Of a DNA stretch of 64,000 bases, positions 38,495-47,565 are shown piece after piece; positions within the stretch are counted from its first letter, which is position 1; the number at the start of each line of letters is the position of its first letter. Location of the stretch: NCBI GenBank assembly GCA_910587455.1, contig CAJULK010000002.1:62001-126000 (forward strand). Direction: 5' to 3'. Below the pieces are notes generated by a model. The model saw nothing but the letters and a program-made list of their open reading frames with translations. It was not told the origin of the DNA and ran no database searches. The translations under genes and the position numbers were made by a program. This stretch comes from an uncultured Christensenellaceae bacterium. Its GTDB lineage: Bacteria > Bacillota > Clostridia > Christensenellales > Pumilibacteraceae.

Positions 38495-39225
38495 AAAAGG
38501 CGTTTATTTTCGGCATAAGCGGAACAATGGGCAAAACGCTTGTCGCGCGCGCCGCGGATTTCGGATACGAGATCACGGGCGGGTTCGATAAAGTGCCTGC
38601 GGACGGGATACCTACATTTACCGACATTCGCGACGTGAATGTGCCGTTCGACGTTATTATTGATTTTTCCATACCGTGCACGCTTGCGGCACTCGTCGCT
38701 CTCGCCTACGCCAAGCGCGTTCCTGCGGTAATAGCCACCACAGGCTATAACGACAGCGAGCTGAAAATGATTCGCATGCTCTCCCAAAAAGTGCCCGTAT
38801 TCAGATCTGGCAATATGAGCTTGGGCGTAGCCGCGGTAAAAGCGGCGGCACAAACGGTACAGAAGATACTCGGCGACGGCTTCGATATCGAAATAGTCGA
38901 AAAGCACCACAACCGCAAAATAGACAATCCGTCGGGCACGGCGCTCATGCTTGCAGACGCGCTCTCGCCGCGAGAAAATCAAACGGTCAACAGATTCGGC
39001 AAACGCAGCCGCGGCGAAGTGGGAATAACTTCGGTGCGCGGCGGAACGGTCGTCGGCGAACACGAGATAGGCTTCTACGGCGACGACGAAATCGTTACCC
39101 TATCACATTCTGCGCGATCGCGAAAGCTGTTTGCGGCAGGCGCTTTCAAAGCCGCCGACTTACTTTTGAGCGTAAAGTCAAGCGGCATGTACGACATGGA
39201 CGATATAATAAATTCGGTAAATTAA
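38491..39225 (+). CDS. dapB: 4-hydroxy-tetrahydrodipicolinate reductase
   Basis: DapB reduces the DapA product with NAD(P)H. The 244-residue protein has the Rossmann motif GISGTMG (8-14), the catalytic His pair and Lys in EKHHNRK (137-143) and the DNPSGT loop (145-150). An in-frame start further left lies inside dapA and would add a long unrelated N-terminus. The ATGA overlap with dapA supports ATG 38491. The transcript ends at the hairpin at 39224-39254. Confidence 0.95.
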   Translation: MKKAFIFGISGTMGKTLVARAADFGYEITGGFDKVPADGIPTFTDIRDVNVPFDVIIDFSIPCTLAALVALAYAKRVPAVIATTGYNDSELKMIRMLSQKVPVFRSGNMSLGVAAVKAAAQTVQKILGDGFDIEIVEKHHNRKIDNPSGTALMLADALSPRENQTVNRFGKRSRGEVGITSVRGGTVVGEHEIGFYGDDEIVTLSHSARSRKLFAAGAFKAADLLLSVKSSGMYDMDDIINSVN

Positions 39226-39254
39226 AAAATCACCGCGGCAGGCGGTGATTTTTT
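39224..39254. terminator. Bidirectional terminator between dapB and the GH95-like gene
   Basis: AATCACCGC pairs with GCGGTGATT around a short GGCAG loop. An A-run on the left and a T-run on the right make it usable by both convergent transcripts. Confidence 0.85.
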
Positions 39255-39261
39255 ATAAGCA

Positions 39262-41655
39262 TTAAAACTTGATGTCGAGCTGGACTGCCTTGTTTGCGGC
39301 AAGTTTAAGCCCTATCAAAAGCCCCTGCGTATCGTCGAACTTCTGTGCATCGACCTTTTTGGGCGGCTTTGCCGTCTTGGGAAATTGCACGTCGATAGTC
39401 GTTGCTCTGTGCGCTTTGAGTTTGACGGTAAGCGAGCCTCTCGGAATATCCCAATCCATGGAAACGATTTCCACTTTTGCACGAGTCTGAAAACCGGTGA
39501 GCGATCCTTTGCCCATTGCATTGCAGGGCGCGGGCAGCAAATGAATCAGGTTAGGCGTAGACTGGACGAGCGACTCCTGTATCGCACCAGATACTATCAT
39601 ATTCACGTACGGAACAGGCTGCGCCCATACGTCCTTTTTGCCGCTGCCCATGCCGCGCCAATCGCAATCGGCAAACATGAGATTGTTCATCGCCATGCCG
39701 CGAACGAGAGCGTTGATTTCTTCGTACATTTGATCTCTGTCGCACAACCGAGCATATACATCGGCATAACGCGCGAGCGCGTTAGCCGTCATATTTCCGC
39801 GCGCGGTAATATTCTTTTTACGCGCGGTCGTATTCATAGCCTTACAAAGTTCGGCGTCGTCTCGGCTACGGTAATCGGGATATACGGGATAGTACAGCGC
39901 GAGCGACGGAGACGCGGGATTATCGGTACAGCGGTCGTCTATGAACTCACTTACCGTACCGTCGTTATTGTACTTAAACGGCGGGATCTTTTTAAGCATG
40001 TCTTCCCACTTGATGACGTCCGCTTTATTGAGCGCCGCAGCTTTCGCGCCCTCGACAAGGTTTGTCAAAAGACTTTTCGCAACCGCAAAGTCGATCGTCG
40101 CATTCTTTGCTATAGCATGCTCTTCTCCCGATCCGACAAGATTGCCGGGCGTGGTAAACGGCGAATACGACGGCGACGATTCGTAATATTTGAGATCGAC
40201 AAGCTTGAAGAAATCTTCGTAAAATCTCGCAACCTCAACCATAAACGGGATAGCGCGCGTCTTTAAGAATTTCTGATCGTCGGTAAACAACGCATAATCG
40301 TAGAACAAATTCGCAAGCCAGCCCGCAACGCCCGTAAAATGCAACATCGCTTCGCTTATGTCGCCCGGATACCCCGTAGACGGCGACATCGTATACGGCA
40401 CGAATATACCGTGACAGCCATATAAGCGCGTAGCGTTATACTTAAACGCTTGCATGTTGGCTTCGTAGTGAGCAAAAACGCTTTCAGCAAAATCGCACAG
40501 GTTGCCGCCGAGCGCCATATCGTATACGGCTTGCAGATCGCCCGACGCATTTATCTGCGCGTCTACGGCTTTGTAATCTCCGCACCACAATCCGTACGGA
40601 GCAAGCGGACGCGCGTCGGGACGAGTACCCGTGATCATTAAGTACCTGCCGAACGCCCACAGTTTTTCCATAAGCGCGGATTCGGTATCGCCGCTCTGAA
40701 CGGCGTCGGCAATCGCCTTATCCACAAACATATCGCGATCTTGCGCGTCTGCGTCGAAATCGAGTTCCGCGGAGTAAAACAGTTTTTGATGTAAAACTTG
40801 ATGTTCTTTGAACAGCTTGTCGTACGGAAGTTTGATCTCCGCAATGGCGGTTTTACATTCTTTCCACGCTTTGTCGCGCTGTCCCTCGACAAACGGTTTT
40901 ATTATAACGAGAATCTTTTCCGCGCCCTTGAACACAAGTCTGTCGCCGACGATTTCCTGCCTGCCCTGAAACGGTATGATCTTTGCGACGGCGCCGAAAT
41001 CCGTTCCGTTGGACGACCGCGCCGAATAATACAGCAAAAAGTTTTCGCATTTGACGTTAACGTTTTCTGGCGTGGCGCTGACCGCTACGGGCGTTCTCGC
41101 ATTGAACTTGTCGTGCATGGCGAATCTGAAACTCGCGTCGATGCTCTTTTGCCCCGCACGCGTGATCTCGTACACGATTATATCGCGTGCGCGCGAAACG
41201 AACATATTGCGCTCGTAACGCGTAGCGCCGTCCTTAAACGACACCGACGCTTCCGCACCGTCCATATCGAGCACGCGCGTGTACTCCTTGGCGGCTCGGT
41301 CGAGATCCATATCTATAATAAAATCGCAAAGCGGCAGAGGAGACGAAAGTTGCGGTCTGTAACCTTTGCGTATAAGCTCGGTAGACATAATTTTTTCGGC
41401 GCCGATAAAATCACCGTCGTCTATTTTTTTACGCACGGCATCGCGCTTATCCGCTACGTCCTGCAAAACGGAATCTTTGCCCTGCCACCAAAGATCGCCG
41501 TGCGTGATCATTATGACGTCGTTGGCAGCACCGCCGTACACAGACGCGCCGATAACACCGTTGCCGAGCGGCAACCCTTCGCGCCATTGACTCCCCCACC
41601 ACGAAGAAGGCTGTGAAAATTTAAGTGTATTTTTCGGTTTTCGTGCAACTGCCAT
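39262..41655 (-). CDS. GH95-like glycoside hydrolase (alpha-L-fucosidase or alpha-L-galactosidase class)
   Basis: The 797-residue protein has the size and layout of GH95: an N-terminal beta-sandwich with WREGLPLGNGVIGASVYGG (about 24-42), an (alpha/alpha)6 barrel core, and a C-terminal beta domain. GH95-like segments include GLWCGDYKA (about 368), the SPSTGYPGDISEAMLHFTG region (about 430) and SPSYSPFTTPGN. Some canonical residues around the first catalytic motif are altered (LWCGDY where LWN is expected), so the substrate could differ from fucose. There is no signal peptide, so the enzyme is probably cytoplasmic. It has its own promoter (41694-41723) and terminator. Confidence 0.65.
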   Translation of the reverse strand: MAVARKPKNTLKFSQPSSWWGSQWREGLPLGNGVIGASVYGGAANDVIMITHGDLWWQGKDSVLQDVADKRDAVRKKIDDGDFIGAEKIMSTELIRKGYRPQLSSPLPLCDFIIDMDLDRAAKEYTRVLDMDGAEASVSFKDGATRYERNMFVSRARDIIVYEITRAGQKSIDASFRFAMHDKFNARTPVAVSATPENVNVKCENFLLYYSARSSNGTDFGAVAKIIPFQGRQEIVGDRLVFKGAEKILVIIKPFVEGQRDKAWKECKTAIAEIKLPYDKLFKEHQVLHQKLFYSAELDFDADAQDRDMFVDKAIADAVQSGDTESALMEKLWAFGRYLMITGTRPDARPLAPYGLWCGDYKAVDAQINASGDLQAVYDMALGGNLCDFAESVFAHYEANMQAFKYNATRLYGCHGIFVPYTMSPSTGYPGDISEAMLHFTGVAGWLANLFYDYALFTDDQKFLKTRAIPFMVEVARFYEDFFKLVDLKYYESSPSYSPFTTPGNLVGSGEEHAIAKNATIDFAVAKSLLTNLVEGAKAAALNKADVIKWEDMLKKIPPFKYNNDGTVSEFIDDRCTDNPASPSLALYYPVYPDYRSRDDAELCKAMNTTARKKNITARGNMTANALARYADVYARLCDRDQMYEEINALVRGMAMNNLMFADCDWRGMGSGKKDVWAQPVPYVNMIVSGAIQESLVQSTPNLIHLLPAPCNAMGKGSLTGFQTRAKVEIVSMDWDIPRGSLTVKLKAHRATTIDVQFPKTAKPPKKVDAQKFDDTQGLLIGLKLAANKAVQLDIKF

Positions 41656-41693
41656 TAAAACTACCTCTTATTCCTTTTATGTTTTCGTTGACA

Positions 41694-41723
41694 AGTATAC
41701 CACTTTTTTTACGCTTTTGTCTA
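41694..41723 (-). promoter_or_regulatory. Promoter of the GH95-like gene
   Basis: On the minus strand TAGACA (41718-41723) and TATACT (41694-41699) are 18 bp apart. The stretch from 41724 to 41888 holds nothing else I recognise. Confidence 0.55.
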
Positions 41724-41888
41724 CTGTTCCGCGCTCTTTTTTAACCATAAAAACGCTTTTTTCTTTAACAAAAGCCGTTTTAGCGCCGAAATCGGCTTGC
41801 TACGGCACCGTTATGTCGCCGAGCTGTTTTTATCGACCCGATAAAACACTTACGTATGCTTGTCCGTTTTCGCCGTCGAACCGCTATG

Positions 41889-41918
41889 TAAAGCAAAAGC
41901 CGCGCAATGCGCGGCTTT
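41889..41918 (-). terminator. Terminator after the M28-like membrane protein gene
   Basis: AAAGCCGCGC and GCGCGGCTTT (41896-41905 and 41909-41918) form a 10-bp stem with a 3-base loop. On the minus strand it is followed by TTGCTTT. The stem starts 3 bases after the stop codon. Confidence 0.85.
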
Positions 41919-41921
41919 GAG

Positions 41922-44780
41922 TTAAAGACTTCCGAACGTGCGTTTCAGCACTATACCTCCTCGCAAGTTGTTTCCCAGATATGCCTCTCTGTTATCCAAC
42001 AGCGCCGTATTCCACTCGTCGATCTGATCTATCGCATTATCCGTACTCCAAGCTGTAGCGGGGTTGTATTCCGTGTATTCGATCTTGTTCGGCGTTCCGC
42101 CGTCCACTTCGAGCGTGAAGCTGTCAGCAAAACCGTAAGGCAAACGCAAAGTTATCGTTTCGACGCCGTTAAAGCTGTACTCGTACTCGTCGAGAGATCC
42201 GTCGGCTTTAAGCGTTATCTTGGTGACCGAACGCGCCGACGGGATAGTCAACGTGATTATCGAACGGTTGCCCTCGTACGTGGAAACCGAATAAGTTTTG
42301 CCGCTGCGCGTGATAGACGGGGTTTTATCTATAATCTCGCTCGTATTGTAATTGACCGATTTATAGTAATAACCTTTTTCGCTGTCCCACTCGAGATCGA
42401 CAGAATTGCGGATAAACTTATAAGCCATAAGATCGCTTACTACGATGCGCTGAGTCGGCGTATCGCCCGAATACGTCAATTCGTAAACCATGGAATCGTT
42501 ATAGATAAAATCGGTATACGCGTACGGCGAAGTTACGGACTTGGCATAGTCTGCTCCGAAACCGCCGGAGAAAAGCGCGACGATGACGGCGATAACCGAT
42601 ACGGCCGCAATGCCGAAATAGTTTTTATAATTGACTGCGACTTTTTCCTTCTCGATGCGTTTGACCGTCTGTTCGGTGAACTTGCCCTTTTTGGCGCGAT
42701 CCTCCACCCTTTCGGTGACGACGCGCTGAACGCGGATCGTACGCTTAGGCAGCTTTTTGGCGACCTTGTCGAACAACACTTTCGTTCTGTCGAGGTAAGG
42801 CGCTACAACTCCGAGCGTCGCCGTAAACAATGTCATGATAACGGGCAAAAGCACGAGCGGCATGAGTCCCGTAAGCGCAACTATCGTCGGCATAACGAGC
42901 GGCAGGCAGAATGTGACGGGTATGACATAAAGGAACAGTCTGTCCATTCCGAACCCAAACCGTTTGTTAAACTTATTTTTGAAGCAAGCCGAAACCAAAA
43001 GAACCGCTGCAAGAAGCATGCCGAGCCAAGACGTCACAAACGAATATGCGGGGCAAGCAAAGCTCATTACGGCGCCGACGAGCGCAAACAGCATTGCCGT
43101 GCCGCGAACGGCGTCGGATGACGTTACTTTGAACAGCTTTTTGAAAACAGTCGAGAATCCGAACGCACCTGCGAGCGACACGAGCATTGCGGCTATGAGG
43201 ATACCCGCATTGAAATGGCGCACGCTTATGATCGAGTGTATGGGAAGCACGCCGAAACCGCAAAGCATAAGCGTTACCAAAAAATATGCGGCAAACGATG
43301 CGATAAGCGTGCAAATCACGGTCAGCAGGTTTGCGACCGCCGCTTTGAACAGTTTTTTGACAGAGAACGCTTTTTTAACGGCAAGCACGGCGACCGCCGC
43401 AATCGCGAGAGCAATGATTACAGCGCCTATCACGTATGACGCAGTTGCCGTGTACGCGACGGTGCCGCCGTCGAGATACGTAAAGTATACAAGCTCGCCG
43501 CTTGCGTCGGGCGCGGCGAAAACGTCTGTCGAATTCCCTATCGAATCCAAATAATCTTTCAAAAAAGCCGCCTGTTGATAGACAACCGATTGCGACAAGT
43601 TCGCGGCGGTGTCGAGCTGTGACTGCGCCGCGTCGGTTCCGCCGAGCACGGCGACCTGTATCGCCGGCACTTCCCCGAATACCGCAATCGCGCCTTTGTT
43701 TTTGTATTCGTCCGCAACGGAATCGGGCACTACGGACAGATTGAGCGCATTACCCGAAGTTTTTGCATAAGCGTTGAAATAATCGAGCCCGGCGTTCGAA
43801 GCGTCCACAACGGCAAGCGTTCCGGCATTGCCGAACGAATCCAGGCTAAGCCCCGCTTTTGCCCGCGACACGGCATCGCCGAGCCCCGTGAACGATTCGA
43901 AGAAAGCGTTTGCGCCGAAGCTGTTGTCAAGGTCTTCCGTAAAAACGACGATAATATCGTTTGCAAATTCGGTCTTGGCTTTTGCGTATACGGAAAGCGT
44001 CTGCATAAGGTTCGCCACAAACGACGAATTTTCCACCGCGCCCTCGGTATCGGGTCGCGCGTCGTAGCGCGCCGTGATTATTATCGCGTCGGACGTGTTG
44101 CCGTCCGCAGTTGCTTTGGACGGTATCGCCGCGATTATGTTCGTCAGCTCCGTTCCTACGAGATATGCGTCGTATCCCAACCGAGTCTGAGCTTCGGCGG
44201 AAAGCACCGATGTCTGAACGGTAACGGTAGGCACCGGCAGATTGCCGTTTCGCGCCCAATCGGTACGAGTAACTATGGGATCGTCATTGTTGTCGTCGTC
44301 GGGCTTATCCTCGTCAACGAGCGTAAAACCGCCCTTCTCGAGTTCGCCCGTTATATAATCGCGCGCGGCGGAAATTCCGTCCGCCGTCATAGACGAACGT
44401 GAGGTCTCGCACAGTTTTACTATATGGGCGTTGACCGAATCGTAATAATCTCCGTCGTATGCCGAAGGCTTGTAACCGTACGCTCCGTCGATCGCCGAAA
44501 ACACGAGCATAAGAACGGCAAACAACGCAATTACCGGATAGTAAATGCGTTTGAAAAGTTTGTTCATGCCGCCCGTTTTTTCGGGCTTGCTCTTTTCGGG
44601 CTTCGCGACTTTCGATTTTTTGGACTCGGTCGGTTGTTCGACAGGCATGTCCGCATCCACGGGCGCGGCGGCAACCGATTCGTCGGGCGTTTGCGCTCCG
44701 TCGTTTTGCTCGGTCTCCGCGACTTCCGGCGTATCGTTAAGCTCGGTATCTTTTTCGTTTAAGGTTTCTTCGTTACTCAT
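41922..44780 (-). CDS. Large membrane protein with a degenerate M28-type peptidase domain
   Basis: The 952-residue protein starts with an acidic, disordered cytoplasmic tail (1-70, ending Lys/Pro/Glu-rich) and a first helix (about 80-101). An extracellular domain follows (about 105-430) that resembles M28 aminopeptidases. Its zinc sites are altered. Where AHYDS is expected it has ARYDA (Arg238, Asp240), the GADDN-type loop is GAVEN (247-251), the EE pair is ED (282-283), and the late His is not visible. It then has about eight more helices (about 445-690), a basic loop, another helix (about 750) and a C-terminal extracellular beta domain. Overall this recalls M28-membrane fusions such as ER metallopeptidase 1. 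I infer a non-catalytic surface protein. Confidence 0.72.
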   Translation of the reverse strand: MSNEETLNEKDTELNDTPEVAETEQNDGAQTPDESVAAAPVDADMPVEQPTESKKSKVAKPEKSKPEKTGGMNKLFKRIYYPVIALFAVLMLVFSAIDGAYGYKPSAYDGDYYDSVNAHIVKLCETSRSSMTADGISAARDYITGELEKGGFTLVDEDKPDDDNNDDPIVTRTDWARNGNLPVPTVTVQTSVLSAEAQTRLGYDAYLVGTELTNIIAAIPSKATADGNTSDAIIITARYDARPDTEGAVENSSFVANLMQTLSVYAKAKTEFANDIIVVFTEDLDNSFGANAFFESFTGLGDAVSRAKAGLSLDSFGNAGTLAVVDASNAGLDYFNAYAKTSGNALNLSVVPDSVADEYKNKGAIAVFGEVPAIQVAVLGGTDAAQSQLDTAANLSQSVVYQQAAFLKDYLDSIGNSTDVFAAPDASGELVYFTYLDGGTVAYTATASYVIGAVIIALAIAAVAVLAVKKAFSVKKLFKAAVANLLTVICTLIASFAAYFLVTLMLCGFGVLPIHSIISVRHFNAGILIAAMLVSLAGAFGFSTVFKKLFKVTSSDAVRGTAMLFALVGAVMSFACPAYSFVTSWLGMLLAAVLLVSACFKNKFNKRFGFGMDRLFLYVIPVTFCLPLVMPTIVALTGLMPLVLLPVIMTLFTATLGVVAPYLDRTKVLFDKVAKKLPKRTIRVQRVVTERVEDRAKKGKFTEQTVKRIEKEKVAVNYKNYFGIAAVSVIAVIVALFSGGFGADYAKSVTSPYAYTDFIYNDSMVYELTYSGDTPTQRIVVSDLMAYKFIRNSVDLEWDSEKGYYYKSVNYNTSEIIDKTPSITRSGKTYSVSTYEGNRSIITLTIPSARSVTKITLKADGSLDEYEYSFNGVETITLRLPYGFADSFTLEVDGGTPNKIEYTEYNPATAWSTDNAIDQIDEWNTALLDNREAYLGNNLRGGIVLKRTFGSL

Positions 44781-44813
44781 TACTGCTCCGAATACAATAA
44801 TAGTTATATTGAT

Positions 44814-44842
44814 ATTTTAGCATACTTCGGCGATTATTACAA
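44814..44842 (-). promoter_or_regulatory. Promoter of the M28-like membrane protein gene
   Basis: On the minus strand TTGTAA (44837-44842) and TAAAAT (44814-44819) are separated by 17 bp. The ribosome site CGGAGCAG precedes ATG 44780. It is divergent from the WYL gene promoter at 44875-44903. Confidence 0.6.
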
Positions 44843-44874
44843 TTAAAATGACCGCTTTTTTCAAAATTTTTATC

Positions 44875-44903
44875 TTGACAGAGGATCATGCTGCGGTTAT
44901 AAT
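44875..44903 (+). promoter_or_regulatory. Perfect consensus promoter of the WYL gene, start on the ATG
   Basis: TTGACA (44875-44880) and TATAAT (44898-44903) are separated by exactly 17 bp, a full consensus match. The ATG begins 7 bases after the -10 element and no ribosome site is present. Confidence 0.85.
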
Positions 44904-44909
44904 AGCATT

Positions 44910-45836
44910 ATGCAACAATCGACGATTTTTTCGATACTGATGATCCTGCTGTCACGGCGCAAGGTTTCGCGCGAGTACCTCGCCGAAAGGTTTTCGGTCA
45001 GCACGCGCACGGTATCGCGGTACTTGACGATCTTGGAAGATGCGGGCGTTCCGATCGTAGCCGTGCCCGGAAGAAACGGCGGCGTGACGCTTACCGACGA
45101 TTATACTATAGACAAAACATTTTTATCCGAAGCGGAAACCAACAGGCTCATATCCGCGCTCGAAAAGACGGCAGCGCACTTTGACGACAAGGTAAACAAT
45201 GCGATAATAGCCAAGCTCGACAACGTAAACAAAAGCCGCGAACGCGACAATTACGTAATAAAACAGGACGAACTGTATATCGACTGCGATTACGCACAGT
45301 CGGCTGTGATACGCGCGCGACTCAAAAGTCTTTCGTCCGCAATAGAACAGTGCCGCGCAGTCGACATAAAGTACACCGACGCGCGCGGATACGTATCCTA
45401 CCGCACCGTCGAGCCGTATACGGTGGTATTCAAAGCAGGCGCTTGGTACATATACGCCATGTGCAGGCTTCGCGGCGATTTTCGGCTATTCAAAATTTCG
45501 CGCATAAGCGATATACGAATAACGAGCAAACGTTTTATAAAATGCGAAAGCAAGCTGATAGAAAAACTCGAACTCGAATTTTACAACGAGGTGTATATCG
45601 ATCTCGAAATGGAAGTATTCCCCGCCGTTGCCGAAAGCGTGTCCGATTGGCTCGGGCATGACGCAATAACAGAACGCGGCACGAAACTCGTAGCGATAGC
45701 CGAAGTTCCGTATACCGATTCACTCGTAAAACGCCTGCTGTCGTACGGGTCGTCGGTCAGGATATTGCAGCCCGACGAACTTGCCGAAAAACTCAAAGAG
45801 GAAGCCAAGCGCATGATCGACTTGTATTCCGATTAA
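44910..45836 (+). CDS. WYL-domain transcriptional regulator with an N-terminal helix-turn-helix
   Basis: The 308-residue protein has an HTH_11-type DNA-binding domain (about 5-55, with VSREYLAERFSVSTRTVSRY) and a WYL ligand-sensing domain in the middle (about 140-215, with the YRTVEPYTVVFKAGAWYIYA strand pair). A C-terminal WCX-like domain follows. WYL regulators often respond to nucleic acid or nucleotide signals. It is transcribed away from the M28-like gene and may regulate that divergent pair. The ATG coincides with the predicted transcription start of a consensus promoter and no ribosome site is visible, so the mRNA may be leaderless. Confidence 0.88.
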   Translation: MQQSTIFSILMILLSRRKVSREYLAERFSVSTRTVSRYLTILEDAGVPIVAVPGRNGGVTLTDDYTIDKTFLSEAETNRLISALEKTAAHFDDKVNNAIIAKLDNVNKSRERDNYVIKQDELYIDCDYAQSAVIRARLKSLSSAIEQCRAVDIKYTDARGYVSYRTVEPYTVVFKAGAWYIYAMCRLRGDFRLFKISRISDIRITSKRFIKCESKLIEKLELEFYNEVYIDLEMEVFPAVAESVSDWLGHDAITERGTKLVAIAEVPYTDSLVKRLLSYGSSVRILQPDELAEKLKEEAKRMIDLYSD

Positions 45837-45903
45837 TCGCATGCGGACACATCGGTCATCCTCCGACGCGCATATAATCGATAAAATTGCGCACACTATA
45901 CGC

Positions 45904-46161
45904 ATGGAAGAACAACATCACGATTATCATGATACCATTAAAGAAGCTGCTGAAATAGAAGACGGCGGTGAAGCACCCGAAGATCGCGAACGCAGACTCG
46001 ATTCCGAAGCGGCATACGAAGTGCTTGCCGTCACGTCGTCCATGGGCATGCTCGGCATGGAAAATCAAGCGGCGAATCTTTTACAGCTCGAACTCGCGCA
46101 AGAGCTGTTATACAATCTCGATCCGGATACGCATAACAACGACGACACCTTCAACAGATAG
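45904..46161 (+). CDS. Small acidic hypothetical protein
   Basis: The 85-residue product (ATG 45904) is rich in Glu and Asp, with a His-rich start, and seems to end in an amphipathic helix (SSMGMLGMENQAANLL). There is no signal peptide. An in-frame ATG at 45841 is possible but has no ribosome site, and neither does 45904. It may be co-transcribed with the WYL gene 67 bases upstream. I do not recognise it. The hairpin at 46189-46229 would end the transcript. Confidence 0.5.
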   Translation: MEEQHHDYHDTIKEAAEIEDGGEAPEDRERRLDSEAAYEVLAVTSSMGMLGMENQAANLLQLELAQELLYNLDPDTHNNDDTFNR

Positions 46162-46188
46162 ATCTTTCGCAAGCCGCAAATTCATTTG

Positions 46189-46229
46189 AAGATCCGACTG
46201 GTTTTATAAAAACCGCTCGGATCTTTTTG
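46189..46229 (+). terminator. Terminator after the WYL-hypothetical unit
   Basis: AAGATCCGA (46189-46197) pairs with TCGGATCTT (46217-46225), with a nested GGTTTT/AAAACC pairing in the loop, followed by TTTTG. Confidence 0.75.
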
Positions 46230-46287
46230 CGTTTGCGAAAATGCCGACCGAAAATAAAGAGAATTTCGTCCAACAAGCACAAAATGC

Positions 46288-46316
46288 TTGCAAAACCCGA
46301 AAAAATATGGTACACT
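46288..46316 (+). promoter_or_regulatory. Promoter of the tRNA-Leu gene
   Basis: TTGCAA (46288-46293) and TACACT (46311-46316) are separated by 17 bp. The tRNA begins at 46329. Confidence 0.7.
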
Positions 46317-46328
46317 CAATTTGCTTTT

Positions 46329-46416
46329 GCCGGTGTGGTGGAATTGGCAGACGCGCCGGACTCAAAATCCGGTGGGCTAATAACCCGTATCGGTTCGACT
46401 CCGATCACCGGCACCA
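46329..46416 (+). tRNA. tRNA-Leu, anticodon CAA
   Basis: The acceptor stem GCCGGTG (46329-46335) pairs with CACCGGC (46406-46412), followed by discriminator A and an encoded CCA (46414-46416). The anticodon stem CCGGA/TCCGG encloses the loop CTCAAAA, giving anticodon CAA at 46363-46365. A long variable arm follows, as expected for a type II tRNA. It reads UUG codons. Confidence 0.95.
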
Positions 46417-46448
46417 AAGACGATAAAGGTTGAACCTTTAATTCGTCA

Positions 46449-46481
46449 ATAGCCTTGTCGTTATCGGCAAGGCTGTTTTTT
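46449..46481 (+). terminator. Terminator after tRNA-Leu
   Basis: AGCCTTG (46451-46457) pairs with CAAGGCT (46468-46474), followed by GTTTTTTG. Confidence 0.8.
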
Positions 46482-46613
46482 GATTTCACTGTCGCCGACA
46501 TCGCATAAGTCCGCCGTTGCACTCGGCTTGCGATCGGAAAACCGCAAACGGCATAATCGGACACGAAGATTTCGATACGCAATGTCACATTAAAATATTT
46601 TGGAGATCGGCAT

Positions 46614-47351
46614 ATGAAAATAACCGTTATAAACGGCACCGAAAAGCACGGCGTAACATATAAGCTCAAAGAACTGTTTTTACGAAATTTCGAGTCTGTT
46701 GCCGAAATAACGGAATTTTATTTGCCTAAAGACTGCCCCGCATTTTGTGCCGGCTGTACAAGTTGTTTTATGCGCGGCGAAGATACTTGTAAAGATTACA
46801 CGCACATAAACGCAGTCGAAAAATCGCTTATGCAAGCCGATTTGATCGTAATGACCTCTCCCGCTTACGTCATGCACACCACAGGCGCAATGAAGGCGCT
46901 GTTAGATCATTTCGGTTATCGTTGGATGCCGCATAGACCTGCCGCGGAAATGTTCGGAAAACGCGCCGTCATTATTACGCAATGTCTCGGCGCAGGCGCA
47001 AAATCAACGGCAACCGACATCAGACACAGCCTGTCTTGGTGGGGCATCTCGAAAATCGCAGTATTTCGCGGCGCGCTTATGAGCGGCATCGCATGGAACG
47101 ATCTGCCCGAAAAAAAGCGCACAGATTTTACAGACAAAGTCAATAAACTTGCCCGAAAATTCGCAAGAATAGATTATTCAAAACCCGCTCGCACAAAAAT
47201 ATCGACTAAGGTCAAGTTCGCGCTATGTCGTTTTATACAAAAGCGAATACATAAAATCGGCGCGCCGAGTCTCGATAACGAGTATTGGCTCGACAACGGG
47301 TGGCTCGGGAAAAACCGCCCGTGGAAAAACGATCCGAAGCGCAAACCTTAA
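46614..47351 (+). CDS. Flavodoxin-like NAD(P)H-dependent oxidoreductase
   Basis: The 245-residue protein belongs to the flavodoxin-fold FMN reductase class. It starts with the nucleotide-binding INGTEKHGVTYKL loop (about 6-18) and has a Cys-rich FCAGCTSCFMRGEDTC stretch (about 44-59) typical of iron-sulfur or flavin reductases in clostridia, then the MTSPAYVMHTTGAMKALLDHF segment (about 82-102). The C-terminal 40 residues are basic. The substrate is unknown. The ribosome site GGAGATC precedes ATG 46614. I see no terminator immediately downstream, and 47352-47559 holds no recognised gene. Confidence 0.85.
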   Translation: MKITVINGTEKHGVTYKLKELFLRNFESVAEITEFYLPKDCPAFCAGCTSCFMRGEDTCKDYTHINAVEKSLMQADLIVMTSPAYVMHTTGAMKALLDHFGYRWMPHRPAAEMFGKRAVIITQCLGAGAKSTATDIRHSLSWWGISKIAVFRGALMSGIAWNDLPEKKRTDFTDKVNKLARKFARIDYSKPARTKISTKVKFALCRFIQKRIHKIGAPSLDNEYWLDNGWLGKNRPWKNDPKRKP

Positions 47352-47565
47352 ATGCCGCCGACTATCAGTTGCAATCCGAACCTTGCGCATTTCATGATAT
47401 AGTGTAGGCACGGGAACAAGGCTTTTAATGAAAGTCTTGCCCGAACGATAACACAAGCAATTTCGAAATGATATTTCATTAAAATGCTTCATCAACGAGA
47501 CAGACAATAGCCGTGAAGTGTTATAACAGTGAGCGAGGCTCCGACACGATATCGGCGAGGTGATT

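Noticed and set aside
47352..47559. Short repeat-like AT-rich stretch between the flavodoxin-like gene and the lipoprotein gene
   Set aside because: Repeated ATTTCATT-like words occur, but no longer direct or inverted repeat, terminator or RNA fold could be supported.
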